A DNA stretch of 39,760 bases from Xanthobacteraceae bacterium (GTDB lineage: Bacteria > Pseudomonadota > Alphaproteobacteria > Rhizobiales > Xanthobacteraceae). The position numbers and the translations under genes were made by a program. The DNA is taken from contig JAIESI010000015.1 in NCBI GenBank assembly GCA_019746135.1, positions 1-39,760 on the forward strand. Direction: 5' to 3'. The notes under the pieces are model-generated. The model saw only the letters and a list, made by a program, of their open reading frames with translations, made no database searches and had not been told where the DNA came from. Positions within the stretch are counted from its first letter, which is position 1, and every line of letters starts with the position of its first letter. Shown piece by piece: positions 26,231 to 35,384 of this stretch.

Positions 26231-27359
26231 ATGTCAGGCGATACTGCGTTCGTGATTCCGGGCGACCAAGTCAATGCTCTGCGCGACTGGCTCCGGCAGG
26301 CGGCGGCCGGCAAGCCGCTTCATGCCATCGTCATCTCGCTGCTGCTGATCGCCGCGCTTAGCGCCGCGCTCGCGGCGCTGCACAGCGTGGTCGACGTTGC
26401 GACGGTCACCATCATCGATCGCGGTGCTTTACGCGGCCATTCGCGGCGGCATCGTTCCGGCGGTGGTTGCGGCGCTGGCTGCGATCGCGGCCTCGGCCTT
26501 CTTCTTCTATCCGCCGATCTTCAGCCTTCAGGTCCACAATCCGATCCATCTGATCGATCTGGTCCTGTTCATCGTCGTCGCGGTGGTCACCGGCGCGCTT
26601 GCGACCGACCTGCGGCGCGCGCGGATGCGCGAGCAGGCGGACGCCCTGCGCGAGGCGCTGATCGGTTCGGTGTCGCACGAGCTGCGCACGCCGCTGTCGT
26701 CGATCGTCGGATCGGCGTCGGTGCTCGCCAAGTCGCCGGAGATCGAGAAGGACGCGCGGCTTTCCGCGCTGGTGCAGGGCGTGCACGACGAGGCCACGCG
26801 TCTCAACGACCAGATCCAGAACCTGCTCGACGCCACGCGCATCAGCAGCGAGGGCATCCGGCCGCGCATCGAATGGGCCGATCCCGCCGACATCGTCAAC
26901 GCGGCGGTCGACCGCAAGCGGGCGATGCTCGCCGAGCACCGGCTCGAGGTCGCGGTGTCGGACAACCTGCCGCTCATCCAGGTCGATCCCATGCTGGTCG
27001 AGAAGGCGCTCGGCCAGTTGATCGAGAACGGCGTCAAATATTCCCCGCAGGCTTCCACCATCAGAATCACTGCCGAGCCCGTCGACGCGGCCGTGCGCAT
27101 CGCGGTGCAGGACCACGGCTCCGGTTTCAGCATGGAGGAGCGCGACCGGTTATGGGAGCGCTTCTACCGCAGCCCGCGGCATCGCGAGAGCATCCCGGGC
27201 TCGGGCCTGGGCCTCTGGATCGCGCGCTCGCTGGTGACGGCCTGCGGCGGACGCCTGGAAGCCTTCAGCGCCGGCGTGGGGCAGGGCGCGACTTTGTCGC
27301 TGCATATCCCGCTGCCGCCGAACCCCGCTTCCGAGCGCACCGAGGCCGCCGATGAATAG
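26231..27359 (+). pseudogene. KdpD-like (DUF4118) sensor histidine kinase, frameshifted
   Basis: Two overlapping frames make one protein. The first (from ATG 26231) gives the N-terminus and membrane helix HAIVISLLLIAALSAAL up to DVATVTII near 26415. The other frame continues with VLYAAIRGGIVPAVVAAL, the FFFYPPIFSLQVHNPIHLIDLVLF segment of DUF4118, the phospho-acceptor His in SVSHELRTPLSSIVGSA (codon 26676-26678), N-box LIENGVKYSP, G1 DHGSGFS and G2 GSGLGLWIARSL. By family pattern an F-L pair is missing at the switch, consistent with loss of 5 nt after ATCATC or gain of 1 nt. As written, no full-length product forms; the second frame alone starts at a poor TTG (26397). It overlaps its response regulator by 8 bp. 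Confidence 0.82.
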
Positions 27360-28068
27360 CGCGCAGCCGGTCGTGCTGATCGTCGACGACGAGGTCCGCA
27401 TCCGGAGGTTTCTCCGCGCGGGCTTCGAGCTCGAGAATTTTGCCGTGCTCGAAGCCGAGAACGCCGAAGCGGGCCTGCGGCAGGCGACGCTTCGCGCGGT
27501 CGACCTCATCGTCGTCGATCTCGCCTTGCCCGACCTCGACGGCAGCGTGATCGTCGAGCGCGTGCGAGCATGGTCCACCGTGCCGATCATCGTGCTGTCG
27601 GTACGTTCAAGCGAAGACGAAAAGGTCAAGTTGCTGGAGCTTGGCGCCGATGATTATGTGGTCAAGCCGTTCGGCATGGCCGAGCTGCTGGCGCGGGCGC
27701 GCGCGGCGCTGCGCCGCCAGGCGCGCGGCGCGGCCGCCAATCCGGTGGTCTCGGTCGGCCGGCTCTCGATCAACCTCGCGACCCGCGGTGTATCGCTTGA
27801 CGGCGACCGGCTGCCGTTGTCGCCGAAAGAGTACCGGCTCCTCCAGGTGCTGGCGCAGCACGCCGGCAACGTCGTGACGCACCAGCACCTGCTCAAGGAA
27901 GTATGGGGCGTCCGCCACATGCAGGACGGGCACTACCTGCGCATCTTTGTCCGCAAGCTCCGCCGGAAGATCGAAAAGGACCCGACGCGGCCGGAAATCC
28001 TGCTGACGGAGTTGGGCGTGGGTTACCGCCTCGCGCAGGGCGCGCCGCCGCAACTCGCCGGCGAGTAG
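27352..28068 (+). CDS. OmpR/KdpE-type response regulator
   Basis: A 238-residue two-domain regulator. The receiver has acidic D12/D13, phospho-acceptor D56 (VVDLALPDLDG), S83 and K105 (DYVVKPFG). The C-terminal winged helix has LSPKEYRLLQVLAQHAGNVVTHQHLLKEVWG and FVRKLRRKIEKDP, ending in the usual LLTELGVGYRL. It overlaps the kinase gene by 8 bp, so the two form a two-component system. KdpE-like architecture fits the DUF4118 kinase, but no kdpABC potassium ATPase genes are nearby. If the kinase is really broken the regulator may be orphaned or phosphorylated by another kinase. Confidence 0.93.
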   Translation: MNSAQPVVLIVDDEVRIRRFLRAGFELENFAVLEAENAEAGLRQATLRAVDLIVVDLALPDLDGSVIVERVRAWSTVPIIVLSVRSSEDEKVKLLELGADDYVVKPFGMAELLARARAALRRQARGAAANPVVSVGRLSINLATRGVSLDGDRLPLSPKEYRLLQVLAQHAGNVVTHQHLLKEVWGVRHMQDGHYLRIFVRKLRRKIEKDPTRPEILLTELGVGYRLAQGAPPQLAGE

Positions 28069-28152
28069 TCCGCTGTCGATCTTGGTTACGCGGAATTTAC
28101 GGCATGGCGTCCGTTTGATACGCGACCCGTCGCGCTCGCGGCCGTTACCGTC

Positions 28153-28187
28153 GCACGAACCGTGCCTTCGGCACTTTGGTTTCGTGC
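28153..28187 (+). other. Stem-loop downstream of the response regulator
   Basis: GCACGAA (28153-28159) pairs with TTCGTGC (28181-28187), a CC/GG extension follows, and an inner GTGCC-ttc-GGCAC hairpin (28162-28174) caps it. There is no T-run after it, so it is not a classical terminator; it could stabilise the 3' end or belong to a small RNA. The rest of 28069-28286 shows no gene. Confidence 0.45.
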
Positions 28188-28286
28188 ATGCGGACGTCTG
28201 CGGTACCAGCCCACAAGGCCCGTTTCCGGCCAACGCCGGCGAAGCAACCGCCGCGGCCGATCGGGCGGCGAAGAGCCGAAGCGATC

Positions 28287-28490
28287 ATGGCCCGGCGCAA
28301 GCAGCTTGTGGCCGAGGTCGGGCGGCTGCGCGGCGAGGGAAGCAGTTCCACCTTCGCCGATAACGCCATGCAGTTGCTGACGCGCTGGTGGGCATCCACC
28401 GGGTGGAATGCGCGCGAGGAATTGCTGAAGGCTGCCGACTGGCTGATCCGCGTCGAGAGGCAGAGCCGGCAGGCGGGATCGGCGTCGTAG
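28287..28490 (+). CDS. Small hypothetical protein (67 residues)
   Basis: Begins MARRKQLVAEVGRLRGEG and continues with a tryptophan-rich helical stretch (QLLTRWWASTGWNAREELLKAADWLIRVER). The charge pattern suggests a compact soluble helical protein or a peptide that binds a partner. The ribosome site is weak (GAAG). A longer frame from 28176 has an implausible N-terminus. Not recognised; it could be a conserved small protein, given its non-shadow-like composition. Confidence 0.5.
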   Translation: MARRKQLVAEVGRLRGEGSSSTFADNAMQLLTRWWASTGWNAREELLKAADWLIRVERQSRQAGSAS

Positions 28491-28573
28491 TCGCCGAGCT
28501 GCGCGCAAGCGGGCGTGAGCCGGCGAGGAGAAAGCCGGCGAAGGGCGCCTGTCCAACGCATGCGAGGTCGCTG

Positions 28574-28663
28574 ATGGTCAACCCGATCGAAGTTCTTCCC
28601 GTGCTGCTGATGGTCCTGGCGATTGCCCTGGTGCCGCTGTTGAGCGACGGGCCGCCGGGCTGA
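28574..28663 (+). CDS. Possible 29-residue membrane peptide
   Basis: ATG 28574 has GAGG six bases upstream, a good ribosome site, and encodes MVNPIEVLPVLLMVLAIALV plus a short polar tail to a TGA at 28661. One membrane helix is predicted. Too short to establish as a gene from sequence alone; the length resembles KdpF but the sequence does not. The remainder of 28491-28754 shows nothing else. Confidence 0.3.
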   Translation: MVNPIEVLPVLLMVLAIALVPLLSDGPPG

Positions 28664-28754
28664 CCCCCGGAGCTTCCGCTGTCGTGGGATTGGGCGGCGC
28701 TGTCGCGGACGCGCGGCGCCGGGAGCGTCGTCGCCGCGCTTGGTTTTGATCCCG

Positions 28755-29126
28755 CTATTTCAGCGTGGTGGCCGGCATCAACAGCGCGAGCACCCACATG
28801 ACGATGGCGATGATCGAAGACCACTTTGCGAACTGCAGGTAGGTTTCACGCAGCACGGTGGAGCTTGCCCATTGCGCATAGGTGGCGGGTGGCCGCTGGT
28901 CCTTCGTCAGATAAAGCCACATCTCGGTGCGGCGGTAGTCCTTGGTTTTGGCCTCGTGCGCCTTGAACACCAGGATCGCGGTCATCAGCGTCGTCAGAAA
29001 TCCGCCGGCCTGGAACGAGAGCTTGGGCATGAACGACATGCCGATCATGACGCAAAAGATCGCCAGCGAGCCGAACGCGCAGGCTCGCAGCACTGTCTCA
29101 TAGGCGACACGCCGCATGTTTTCCAT
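28755..29126 (-). CDS. Hypothetical membrane protein (123 residues)
   Basis: Begins MENMRRVAYETVLRACAFGS, followed by three hydrophobic segments (AIFCVMIGMSF, FLTTLMTAILVF and SIIAIVMWVLALLM) and a charged central stretch HEAKTKDYRRTEMWLYLTKDQRPP. ATG 29126 has AGGA upstream; the longer frame to 29318 overlaps a non-coding gap. Function not recognised. It is the last of three small membrane-protein genes in tandem. Confidence 0.7.
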   Translation of the reverse strand: MENMRRVAYETVLRACAFGSLAIFCVMIGMSFMPKLSFQAGGFLTTLMTAILVFKAHEAKTKDYRRTEMWLYLTKDQRPPATYAQWASSTVLRETYLQFAKWSSIIAIVMWVLALLMPATTLK

Positions 29127-29245
29127 GGATGCGCGGTCCTTCCATGCGCCGCGCCCGATGCGGCGGGTGAATGGTCCCCAGCGCCGGAACGCTACTATGG
29201 AGTTCCACGGCCGGCAATTGGCGGCGTCACCCGCGGTCGGTGGCG

Positions 29246-29572
29246 TCACAAGCCGAACTGGATGAAATTTCCCATCGCCGGCAGCGTCAGTATTCCGGTA
29301 CAGGCGAGCCAGATCCACAGCGACACCACGTCCGAGTCATCTTTCTGTCCGGTCACGCGCTCGTAGATCGCCGCGGGAATTCCGCCGAGGATGATGGTCG
29401 CCGTCGAAACCATCAGCGACGAGAACAGCAGCGTCATCCCGGTGCTGCCGAACAAGAGCGCCGGCGCGAGAATCTGCACGTGCAGCAAGGCGAACACCAG
29501 GAACAGCTGGTTGAACAGCCCGTTGATCATGCCGAAGAAGGCGATGCCGATGAAATAGAAATGCCGCTCCAT
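29246..29572 (-). CDS. Hypothetical membrane protein (108 residues)
   Basis: MERHFYFIGIAFFGMINGLF start with three hydrophobic segments, the loop YERVTGQKDDSDVVSLWIW and a final TLPAMGNFIQFGL. No family was recognised. It starts 7 bp after the stop of the 102-residue gene and precedes the 123-residue gene, suggesting one operon and possibly one membrane complex. Confidence 0.72.
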   Translation of the reverse strand: MERHFYFIGIAFFGMINGLFNQLFLVFALLHVQILAPALLFGSTGMTLLFSSLMVSTATIILGGIPAAIYERVTGQKDDSDVVSLWIWLACTGILTLPAMGNFIQFGL

Positions 29573-29579
29573 GCGCGCC

Positions 29580-29888
29580 TCAGGTCGCCGCTTTGGGGAC
29601 CGCCCCCAGCACCAGGAACAGATAAAGCAGGCCGACGCGCAGCCAGAACATCCAGACGAAGCCGAACAGCCAGATCACGACCGGCGCGGTCGCCTTCGGC
29701 GTGACCAGCGCCACCACCGCGACGACCGGATCGGTGAGGCGGCAGAATGCCTTCCAGATGTAATTCTCCGAATCCGGCTGCACGATCAGGCCGAGCAGCG
29801 CGCGGCCGAGCAGCGTGTACATGATCGCCGCCAGAATGAAATTCGGCAGGTGGAAGTACCAATGGGTCAGGAGCGAACTGCCGGTCAC
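29580..29888 (-). CDS. Small membrane protein, weakly YggT-like (102 residues)
   Basis: GTG start at 29888 with a weak AAGAG leader. The segment IMYTLLGRALLGLIV, then FCRLTDPVVAVVALVTP, recalls the repeat of YggT/YlmG proteins (hydrophobic, R-x-L, then LTDP). It continues with WLFGFVWMFWLRVGLLYLFL. Aromatic-rich C-terminal helices suggest a small integral protein. The YggT link is tentative. It is the first gene of the three-gene set, separated from the upstream symporter gene by a strong terminator, so the set must have its own promoter in 29889-30013. Confidence 0.7.
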   Translation of the reverse strand: MTGSSLLTHWYFHLPNFILAAIMYTLLGRALLGLIVQPDSENYIWKAFCRLTDPVVAVVALVTPKATAPVVIWLFGFVWMFWLRVGLLYLFLVLGAVPKAAT

Positions 29889-30013
29889 GGGCTCTTGGCT
29901 CTGCTTCGTCTGGGCTCGAACGGGCGAGCTGTGCGTGCACAGTATCGGTTCGTCTCAGCCGCGTGAAGACAATCCGGACGTCGCTTGTGTACGCGCTGAT
30001 GGTGCAGCGTCTG

Positions 30014-30044
30014 AAAAAAAGAGCGGGGCCCGCAGGCCCCGCTC
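30014..30044 (-). terminator. Strong intrinsic terminator after the sodium:solute symporter gene
   Basis: GAGCGGGGCC (30021-30030) and GGCCCCGCTC (30035-30044) give a perfect 10-bp stem with a 4-base loop. On the minus strand it is followed by seven U (A7 at 30014-30020). It lies 22 bp beyond the symporter stop. Confidence 0.95.
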
Positions 30045-30066
30045 CCGAACCGTTCCGGTCGCCCGG

Positions 30067-32049
30067 TCAGGTCTTTTCTTCCAGCACCGTGCGGCCGCGC
30101 GGCTTGCGGATCTCGTCCACATAGGCCTGCATCTCCGCCGATGGCTCCTTGCCCATCAGGCTGACCACGTAGATGGTCAGGAACCCGACCGGCACACCCA
30201 GCAACCCGCAAGCGATGTTGTTGAGGTTGAACCAGCCGACCTTGTTGGCGAGCGGATGGGCAAGCGTCGGGAACGCCTCCATCGCGTTCGGCGCGGCCAT
30301 GGCCTTCGCCATGTCCGCGATCAGCGGTGCGCCGGTCTGCGCATTCAGCAGCGAACTCATGCCCGCATACTTCACGCCGAAGCCCGGGAAGTAGCGCGTC
30401 ACCACCAGATAGAACAGGCAGAGCCCGAAGCCTGCGAGCATGCCGCAGATCGCGCCGGTTGCCGTCGCCCGCTTCCACCAGATGCCCATGACGAGCGCCG
30501 GGAAGTTTCCGGCCATCGCCAGCGAGAACGCCCAGCCGACCATGGCCAGGATGTCCGCGGGTTTGGTCGATGCGGTCCATGCGGCTGCCACGGCGACGAA
30601 GAACAAGAGCACGCGTGCAACGGTGAGCCGACGAACCGTCGGCGCGTTGGGATCGAGCATCTTGTAGTAGACGTCGTGGCTGAGCGCATTGGCGATGGCG
30701 AGCAGGAGCCCGTCAGCGGTGGAGAGCGCGGCGGCGAGGCCGCCCGCTGCCACTAGGCCCGAGATCACATACGGCAGGCCGGCGATCTCCGGTGTGGAGA
30801 GCACGATCACGTCGGTGTTGATCACGAAGTCCTGCAGCCGGACCACGCCGGGGTGACCGGCGATCGCCTTACAGGCGGCGACGATCGCGTCCACGCTTGC
30901 GGCGTTCTTGCCGCAAATCTGGATCAGGCCGAGCTCGCCCCAAGTGAACATCCACGGCCGGATCGAAGCCAGATCGCGGCCTATGATGTTGGTGTAGACC
31001 TCCAGCTTCGAGAACGCCGCATAGGCCGGCGCCGAGAAGTACAGCAGGAAGATGAAGAACAGCGACCACGCCACGGACTGACGGGCTTCACGCACGGTCG
31101 GCGTGGTGAAGTAGCGCATCAGGATGTGGGGCAGCGACGCCGTACCCACCATCATGCAGAACATGATGGCGAAGAAGTTCAGCGGGCTGTAGTTGATGAA
31201 CGGCTGGATGTGCGGTTTGAGACCCGCCGCCGTCGCCAGGCCCGTCTGCAGCATCTGCTGCTCGCGCGCCGTGATGTCCGCGATCGCCTGCCCGTAGGTC
31301 AGTTCCGGGATCGGAATGCCGTACTTCTGCGTCGACAGGATCACGATCGGCGTCAGGTACGCGATGATCAGCACGATGTACTGGGCGATCTGCGTCCAGG
31401 TCACCGCCTTCATGCCGCCGAGCATCGAGCAGAGCAGAATGCCCGCGAGACCCGCATAGACCGCAACCGTGAAGTCCATGCCGAGGAAGCGCGAGGCGAT
31501 CAGGCCGGTGCCGAACACTTGCGCGGTCACGTAGGTGAACGAGCAGCACACCAGCACGATCACGGCGATGAAGCGGGCCAGGTTGCCGCCGAACCGGAAC
31601 GACATGAAGTCGGGCACCGTGTAGGCGCCGAACTTGCGCAGATACGGGCCGATCAGCACCGAGACGAGCACGTAGCCGCCGGTCCAGCCGAGCACCCAGG
31701 TGAGGCCGTCATAGCCGAGCAGGAACAGCGAGCCCGCCATGCCGACGAACGAGGCCGCCGACATCCAGTCGGCGCCGGTCGCCATGCCGTTGTAGAACGC
31801 CGGCACCACGCGGCCGGCGACGTAGTATTCCGAGACCTGCGCCGTCCGGGTCATGACGCCGATCACGGCGTAGACCAGGATGGTGAAGCCGACGAACATG
31901 TAGCCGAGCACCTTGTTGGGTACGCCGGCGAGTTCGAGCAGCGCGATCAGGATGATGAAGCCGACGAAAGCACCCGTATAGGTGCCGTACATCCGCCCCA
32001 GGTTCTTGATGAAGTCCGACGAACCGCCGGTGGTGGCTTGCGTTGCCAT
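30067..32049 (-). CDS. Sodium:solute symporter large subunit (VC_2705/ActP-like, SSS family)
   Basis: A 660-residue protein with about 13-14 membrane helices. SSS features include VSEYYVAGRVVPAFYNGMATGADWMSAASFVGM, VPDFMSFRFGG, the sodium-site-containing VTWTQIAQYIVLI, and STADGLLLAIANALSHDVYYKM. A soluble loop (YGQAIADITAREQQML...) separates helices. This size and the adjacent DUF4212 gene point to the two-subunit symporter type seen near acetyl-CoA synthetase genes in Vibrio, proposed to import acetate or other short organic acids. GGAGG precedes the ATG. The gene ends in a terminator. Confidence 0.94.
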   Translation of the reverse strand: MATQATTGGSSDFIKNLGRMYGTYTGAFVGFIILIALLELAGVPNKVLGYMFVGFTILVYAVIGVMTRTAQVSEYYVAGRVVPAFYNGMATGADWMSAASFVGMAGSLFLLGYDGLTWVLGWTGGYVLVSVLIGPYLRKFGAYTVPDFMSFRFGGNLARFIAVIVLVCCSFTYVTAQVFGTGLIASRFLGMDFTVAVYAGLAGILLCSMLGGMKAVTWTQIAQYIVLIIAYLTPIVILSTQKYGIPIPELTYGQAIADITAREQQMLQTGLATAAGLKPHIQPFINYSPLNFFAIMFCMMVGTASLPHILMRYFTTPTVREARQSVAWSLFFIFLLYFSAPAYAAFSKLEVYTNIIGRDLASIRPWMFTWGELGLIQICGKNAASVDAIVAACKAIAGHPGVVRLQDFVINTDVIVLSTPEIAGLPYVISGLVAAGGLAAALSTADGLLLAIANALSHDVYYKMLDPNAPTVRRLTVARVLLFFVAVAAAWTASTKPADILAMVGWAFSLAMAGNFPALVMGIWWKRATATGAICGMLAGFGLCLFYLVVTRYFPGFGVKYAGMSSLLNAQTGAPLIADMAKAMAAPNAMEAFPTLAHPLANKVGWFNLNNIACGLLGVPVGFLTIYVVSLMGKEPSAEMQAYVDEIRKPRGRTVLEEKT

Positions 32050-32063
32050 GATGCGATCCTCCG

Positions 32064-32339
32064 TCAGTCGTCTTCAGCGACGCCGTGGTCGCGGTCGATC
32101 TTGTCCTGCTGCTTCGCGAACACGAACAGCATGACCACGAACGCGATCAGCGAGCCCTGCGCGGCCATGTAGAAGCCGAGCGGGAAGTTGAGGATCGGAA
32201 TGGTGATCTTGTTCAACGGCACCACGAACATGTGGATGACGTAGCCGAAGAACACCCAAAGCCCGATGTGGATCCACATCAGCCTTGTAGTCGCTGCCCA
32301 ATGCGCCTCGTCATTGGCCTTACTGTCTGGTTGAGCCAT
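32064..32339 (-). CDS. DUF4212 sodium:solute symporter small subunit
   Basis: A 91-residue protein with two membrane helices: WIHIGLWVFFGYVIHMFVV and FPLGFYMAAQGSLIAFVVMLFVFA, with the typical tail KQQDKID. DUF4212 proteins are encoded just upstream of the SSS large subunit, as here (14 bp gap), and are taken to be its partner. Length is normal. No SD is clear before the ATG. Confidence 0.93.
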   Translation of the reverse strand: MAQPDSKANDEAHWAATTRLMWIHIGLWVFFGYVIHMFVVPLNKITIPILNFPLGFYMAAQGSLIAFVVMLFVFAKQQDKIDRDHGVAEDD

Positions 32340-32471
32340 CGGTGCTCGCCCTCCCTGCCGTGGCGCGGGCGCGCGCGAGCCCGGGCCTGTTATGTTCGGG
32401 GGACGGCAAACCTGAATGCAGCGGCCCCCGCCTGCTGCGGCCCGCGTTGCCTATGCGGAGCCGCACCCTAA

Positions 32472-32491
32472 CGGTTAACATTGGCTAACCG
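32472..32491. promoter_or_regulatory. Inverted repeat CGGTTA-N8-TAACCG in the divergent symporter promoter region
   Basis: Perfect 6-bp arms, centred about 143 bp before the small-subunit start on the minus strand and about 119 bp before the 207-residue gene on the plus strand. It is a candidate operator for the divergent pair. Otherwise 32340-32599 holds AT-richer promoter-like sequence (TAAGAT at 32529-32534) and no gene. Confidence 0.35.
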
Positions 32492-32599
32492 GTGGGCCCT
32501 ATACGACTTTTGTCTCATGGCTTTGGTCTAAGATACGGAAAAGTCTGGTGTTATCAGATCAGGGCCGTGCCGATCTGACGCAGCGGGTGCAGCATCGCT

Positions 32600-33223
32600 A
32601 TGAATCTTCTGGGTTTTCTTCGGGATCTTCTGCGCCGCCCCCCGCCGGTCGCAACGCCGCAGGCGCTCGCTGAATTCATCGACGGCAACGCCGCTTTTCT
32701 TGTGCAGAAGGGCCTCTACGAGTATTCGCGCGCCCGCGCCGGCCACTACGCCAAGGTGCTGTTTGCCGAGCAGGGCTTCAAGGATGCGGTCGAGGTGTCG
32801 CGCTGGCGCGCCTATCCGCTCGGGCTCGCGATGGTCACCGAGCTGGCCGAGGGCCTGCTGCGGCCCGCGGCCGCCGACCGCCAGGCGCAGTTCGACGCCC
32901 TCCGTGCGCTGGCGCTGTCGGTGTTCGACGGTTATCCGGTGCCCGCGGCGCTCGGCGCATCGGACTGGGGCGCGCTGCGGCTCGATCTCGAAAACAATCT
33001 GCAGCGGATCAACATGCACGCGCCCAAACGCGCGAAGGATATTCCCGAGCCGTACATCGAGAAATATTTCGATCTGATGCCGATCCACGAGAAGCTTCGC
33101 ACCGCCGAGTTTCCGACCATCGGCAATTATCTGCGCGTGACGGCGATCAATATTCACGCCGACCTGGAAAAGCGCGCCGACGTACCGGCGCTTGCGGCGA
33201 TGTTGAGCGGCCGTTCGGCGTAA
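32600..33223 (+). CDS. Hypothetical protein (207 residues) of the symporter locus
   Basis: Soluble, with no signal peptide. Visible blocks are the N-terminal MNLLGFLRDLLRR, an aromatic-basic stretch FLVQKGLYEYSRARAGHYAKVLF, SRWRAYPLGLAMVTELAEGLL, and a C-terminal LPIHEKLRT-like region (LMPIHEKLRTAEFPTIGNYLRVTAINIHADLEKR). The second half is rich in conserved-looking aromatics and basics. I do not recognise a named family. It is divergent from the symporter genes and 33 bp upstream of the exonuclease-CBS gene, so it may belong with them in control of transport or acetate use. Confidence 0.8.
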   Translation: MNLLGFLRDLLRRPPPVATPQALAEFIDGNAAFLVQKGLYEYSRARAGHYAKVLFAEQGFKDAVEVSRWRAYPLGLAMVTELAEGLLRPAAADRQAQFDALRALALSVFDGYPVPAALGASDWGALRLDLENNLQRINMHAPKRAKDIPEPYIEKYFDLMPIHEKLRTAEFPTIGNYLRVTAINIHADLEKRADVPALAAMLSGRSA

Positions 33224-33256
33224 CGCGCAGCCTCCGGCCGCGATGGAGCGAACGCG

Positions 33257-35384
33257 ATGGCGGGCCTCGGCAATGCCACGGCTTTGGCGGCTGTCGACGC
33301 GGTCGTCGTCGACACCGAGACCACTGGGCTCGATGCGGCCAAGGCCTGGATCGTCGAGATCGCGGCGATGCGGATTGCCGGCGGCCGGCTCGATGCGCCG
33401 CCGCTGTTTCGCAACCTGATCGATCCGGGCGAGCCCATCCCCAAGGCCGCCGTCGCGGTTCACGGTATCGACGATGCCGCCGTTGCCGGCGCGCCGCGAT
33501 TTCATGCCGTGGCGTCCGACATCGCCGCGGTGCTCGCCGCGCCGGTGCTGATCGGCCACTCTCTCGGCTTCGACCTCGCGGTGCTCAAGCGCGAGTTCGC
33601 CCGCGCCAATGTGGTCTGGCAGCCGCCGCCGACGCTCGACACGCGGCTGCTCGCCGAAGTCGCCGCGCCCGGTCTGGCCGGCTATTCGCTGGAGAGCCTC
33701 TCGGCTTGGCTCGGCGTGCCGATGGCCAAGCGCCACTCCGCCACGGGCGACGCTGAAACCACCGCCCGGATTTTTCTCGCGCTGGTGCCGAAGCTGCGTG
33801 ACATCGGGATCCGCACGCTGGCCGAAGCCCAGCGCGCCTGCCGCGGCAGAAGCGCCACGCTCGAAACCCAGCATCGCGCCGGCTGGGCCGAGCCGGTGCA
33901 GCATGGCGGCCGGGCTTCACCCGTGCCGCGCATCGACAGCTATCCCTATCGCCACCGGATCGCCGACGTGATGAGCGCGCCCGCCCGGTTCACGCCGCCG
34001 GATGCGCCGCTCGCCGGTGTGCTGCAACGCATGATGGACGAGCGCGTGTCGTCGCTGTTCGTGCATCCCGACGGCAGTGGGCGGCCGGTGCGAGCGGACG
34101 AAACCGGCATCGTCACCGAGCGCGACGTGCTGCGCGCGCTCGCCAAGGCCGGCGCTGCTGCGCTGGACCAGCGCAGCGAGCGACATCGCCAGCCATCCGC
34201 TGGTCACGGTGGCCGCGGATTCGTTCTGCTATCTCGGCGTGGCACGGATGAACCGGCACGGCCTGCGGCATCTTGGAGTGACGGATACCGCGGGCTTCGT
34301 GATCGGCGCGGTGTCGGCCCGCGACATGCTGCGGCTGCGCGCCGAAGGCGCGATCGCGCTCGGCGACGAGATCCAGGCGGCCGACGACGTTGCCGGCCTT
34401 GCCGGCGCCTGGTCGCAACTGCCGCGCACCGCCGCGGCGCTCCTCGCCGATGACGTCTCCGGCCGCCAGATCGCGGCGATCGTCTCGCGCAGGCTCTGTG
34501 CGCTGAGCGCGCGCGCCGCGGTGCTGGCCGAGCGGCGGATGCGCGAGGCAGGCGAGGGCGGTCCGCCCTGCGCCTACGCGTTTGCCGTGCTGGGCTCGGC
34601 CGGCCGCGGCGAAAGCCTGCTGGCGATGGACCAGGACAACGCGCTGGTGTTCGCCGAAGGCGCGCCGGACGGTCCGCAAGACCGCTGGTTCGCGCAGCTC
34701 GGCACGCATGCCGCCGACATCCTGCACGAGGCCGGCGTGCCCTATTGCAAGGGCGGAGTGATGGCGAGGAACCCGCAATGGCGCGGGTCGGTCGCAACAT
34801 GGCGGGACCGCGTCGCGCACTGGATCGGCCGCTCCCGTCCGGACGACCTGCTCGCGGTGGACATCTTCTTCGACATGCTCGGCGTTCACGGCGATACCGC
34901 GCTGGTCGATACGATCTGGCGCGACGCGTTCGACGCGGCCAGGGGCCAGGCGGCGTTCGCCAAGCTCCTGGTCGACGCCGCCGGACCGGTCGGGCCCGGC
35001 TTCACGCTGTTCCGCCGCATTCGCACCGAGCAGGGCCGCATCGATCTCAAGCGGTCCGGGCTGTTCGGCATCGTCAGCGCCGCGCGGGCGCTGGCGATCT
35101 GCCATCACGTGGTCGGGCGCGCGACGCCGGCGCGGCTCGAGGGCATCAAGGCGCTCCGCATCGGCGGGGCCGAGGACCTCGACGCGCTTTTGGAGGCGCA
35201 GGGCACGTTCCTCGACCTGCTGGCCGCGCAGCAGGTCGCGGATGTCGAGCAGGGCGTGCCGCCGTCCAACGCCGTGCTGGTGCGGCCGCTGTCGCGCGTC
35301 AGTCGTGAGCGGCTCACTTTTGCGCTCGACTCAGTGGCGCATCTCGGTGAATTCACGCACGATCTTCTGTTTCGCGGCGAGTGA
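33257..35384 (+). pseudogene. DEDDh exonuclease - CBS - DUF294 nucleotidyltransferase fusion, frameshifted
   Basis: Two frames encode one long protein of about 700 residues. The first (33257 on) has a DnaQ-like 3'-5' exonuclease: D19 and E21 (DTETTG), D106 (GHSLGFD), H160 and D165 (HSATGDAET). It then enters CBS sequence at about residue 235 (IADVMSAPARFTPPDAPL) to VTERDVLRALAKAGAAALDQ. Near 34175 the other frame takes over with SDIASHPLVTV, the rest of the CBS pair, and the DUF294 nucleotidyltransferase core GSAGRGESLLAMDQDNALVF, ending at 35384. One inserted base, or two lost, near 34170-34180 explains the switch. As written, the first frame ends at 34453 without a transferase and the second has no proper start. 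In vibrios separate exonuclease and CBS/DUF294 genes neighbour this symporter type. Confidence 0.82.

Noticed and set aside
28574..28663. KdpF potassium-pump peptide
   Set aside because: Only the length matches; the KdpF sequence pattern and kdpABC genes are absent.
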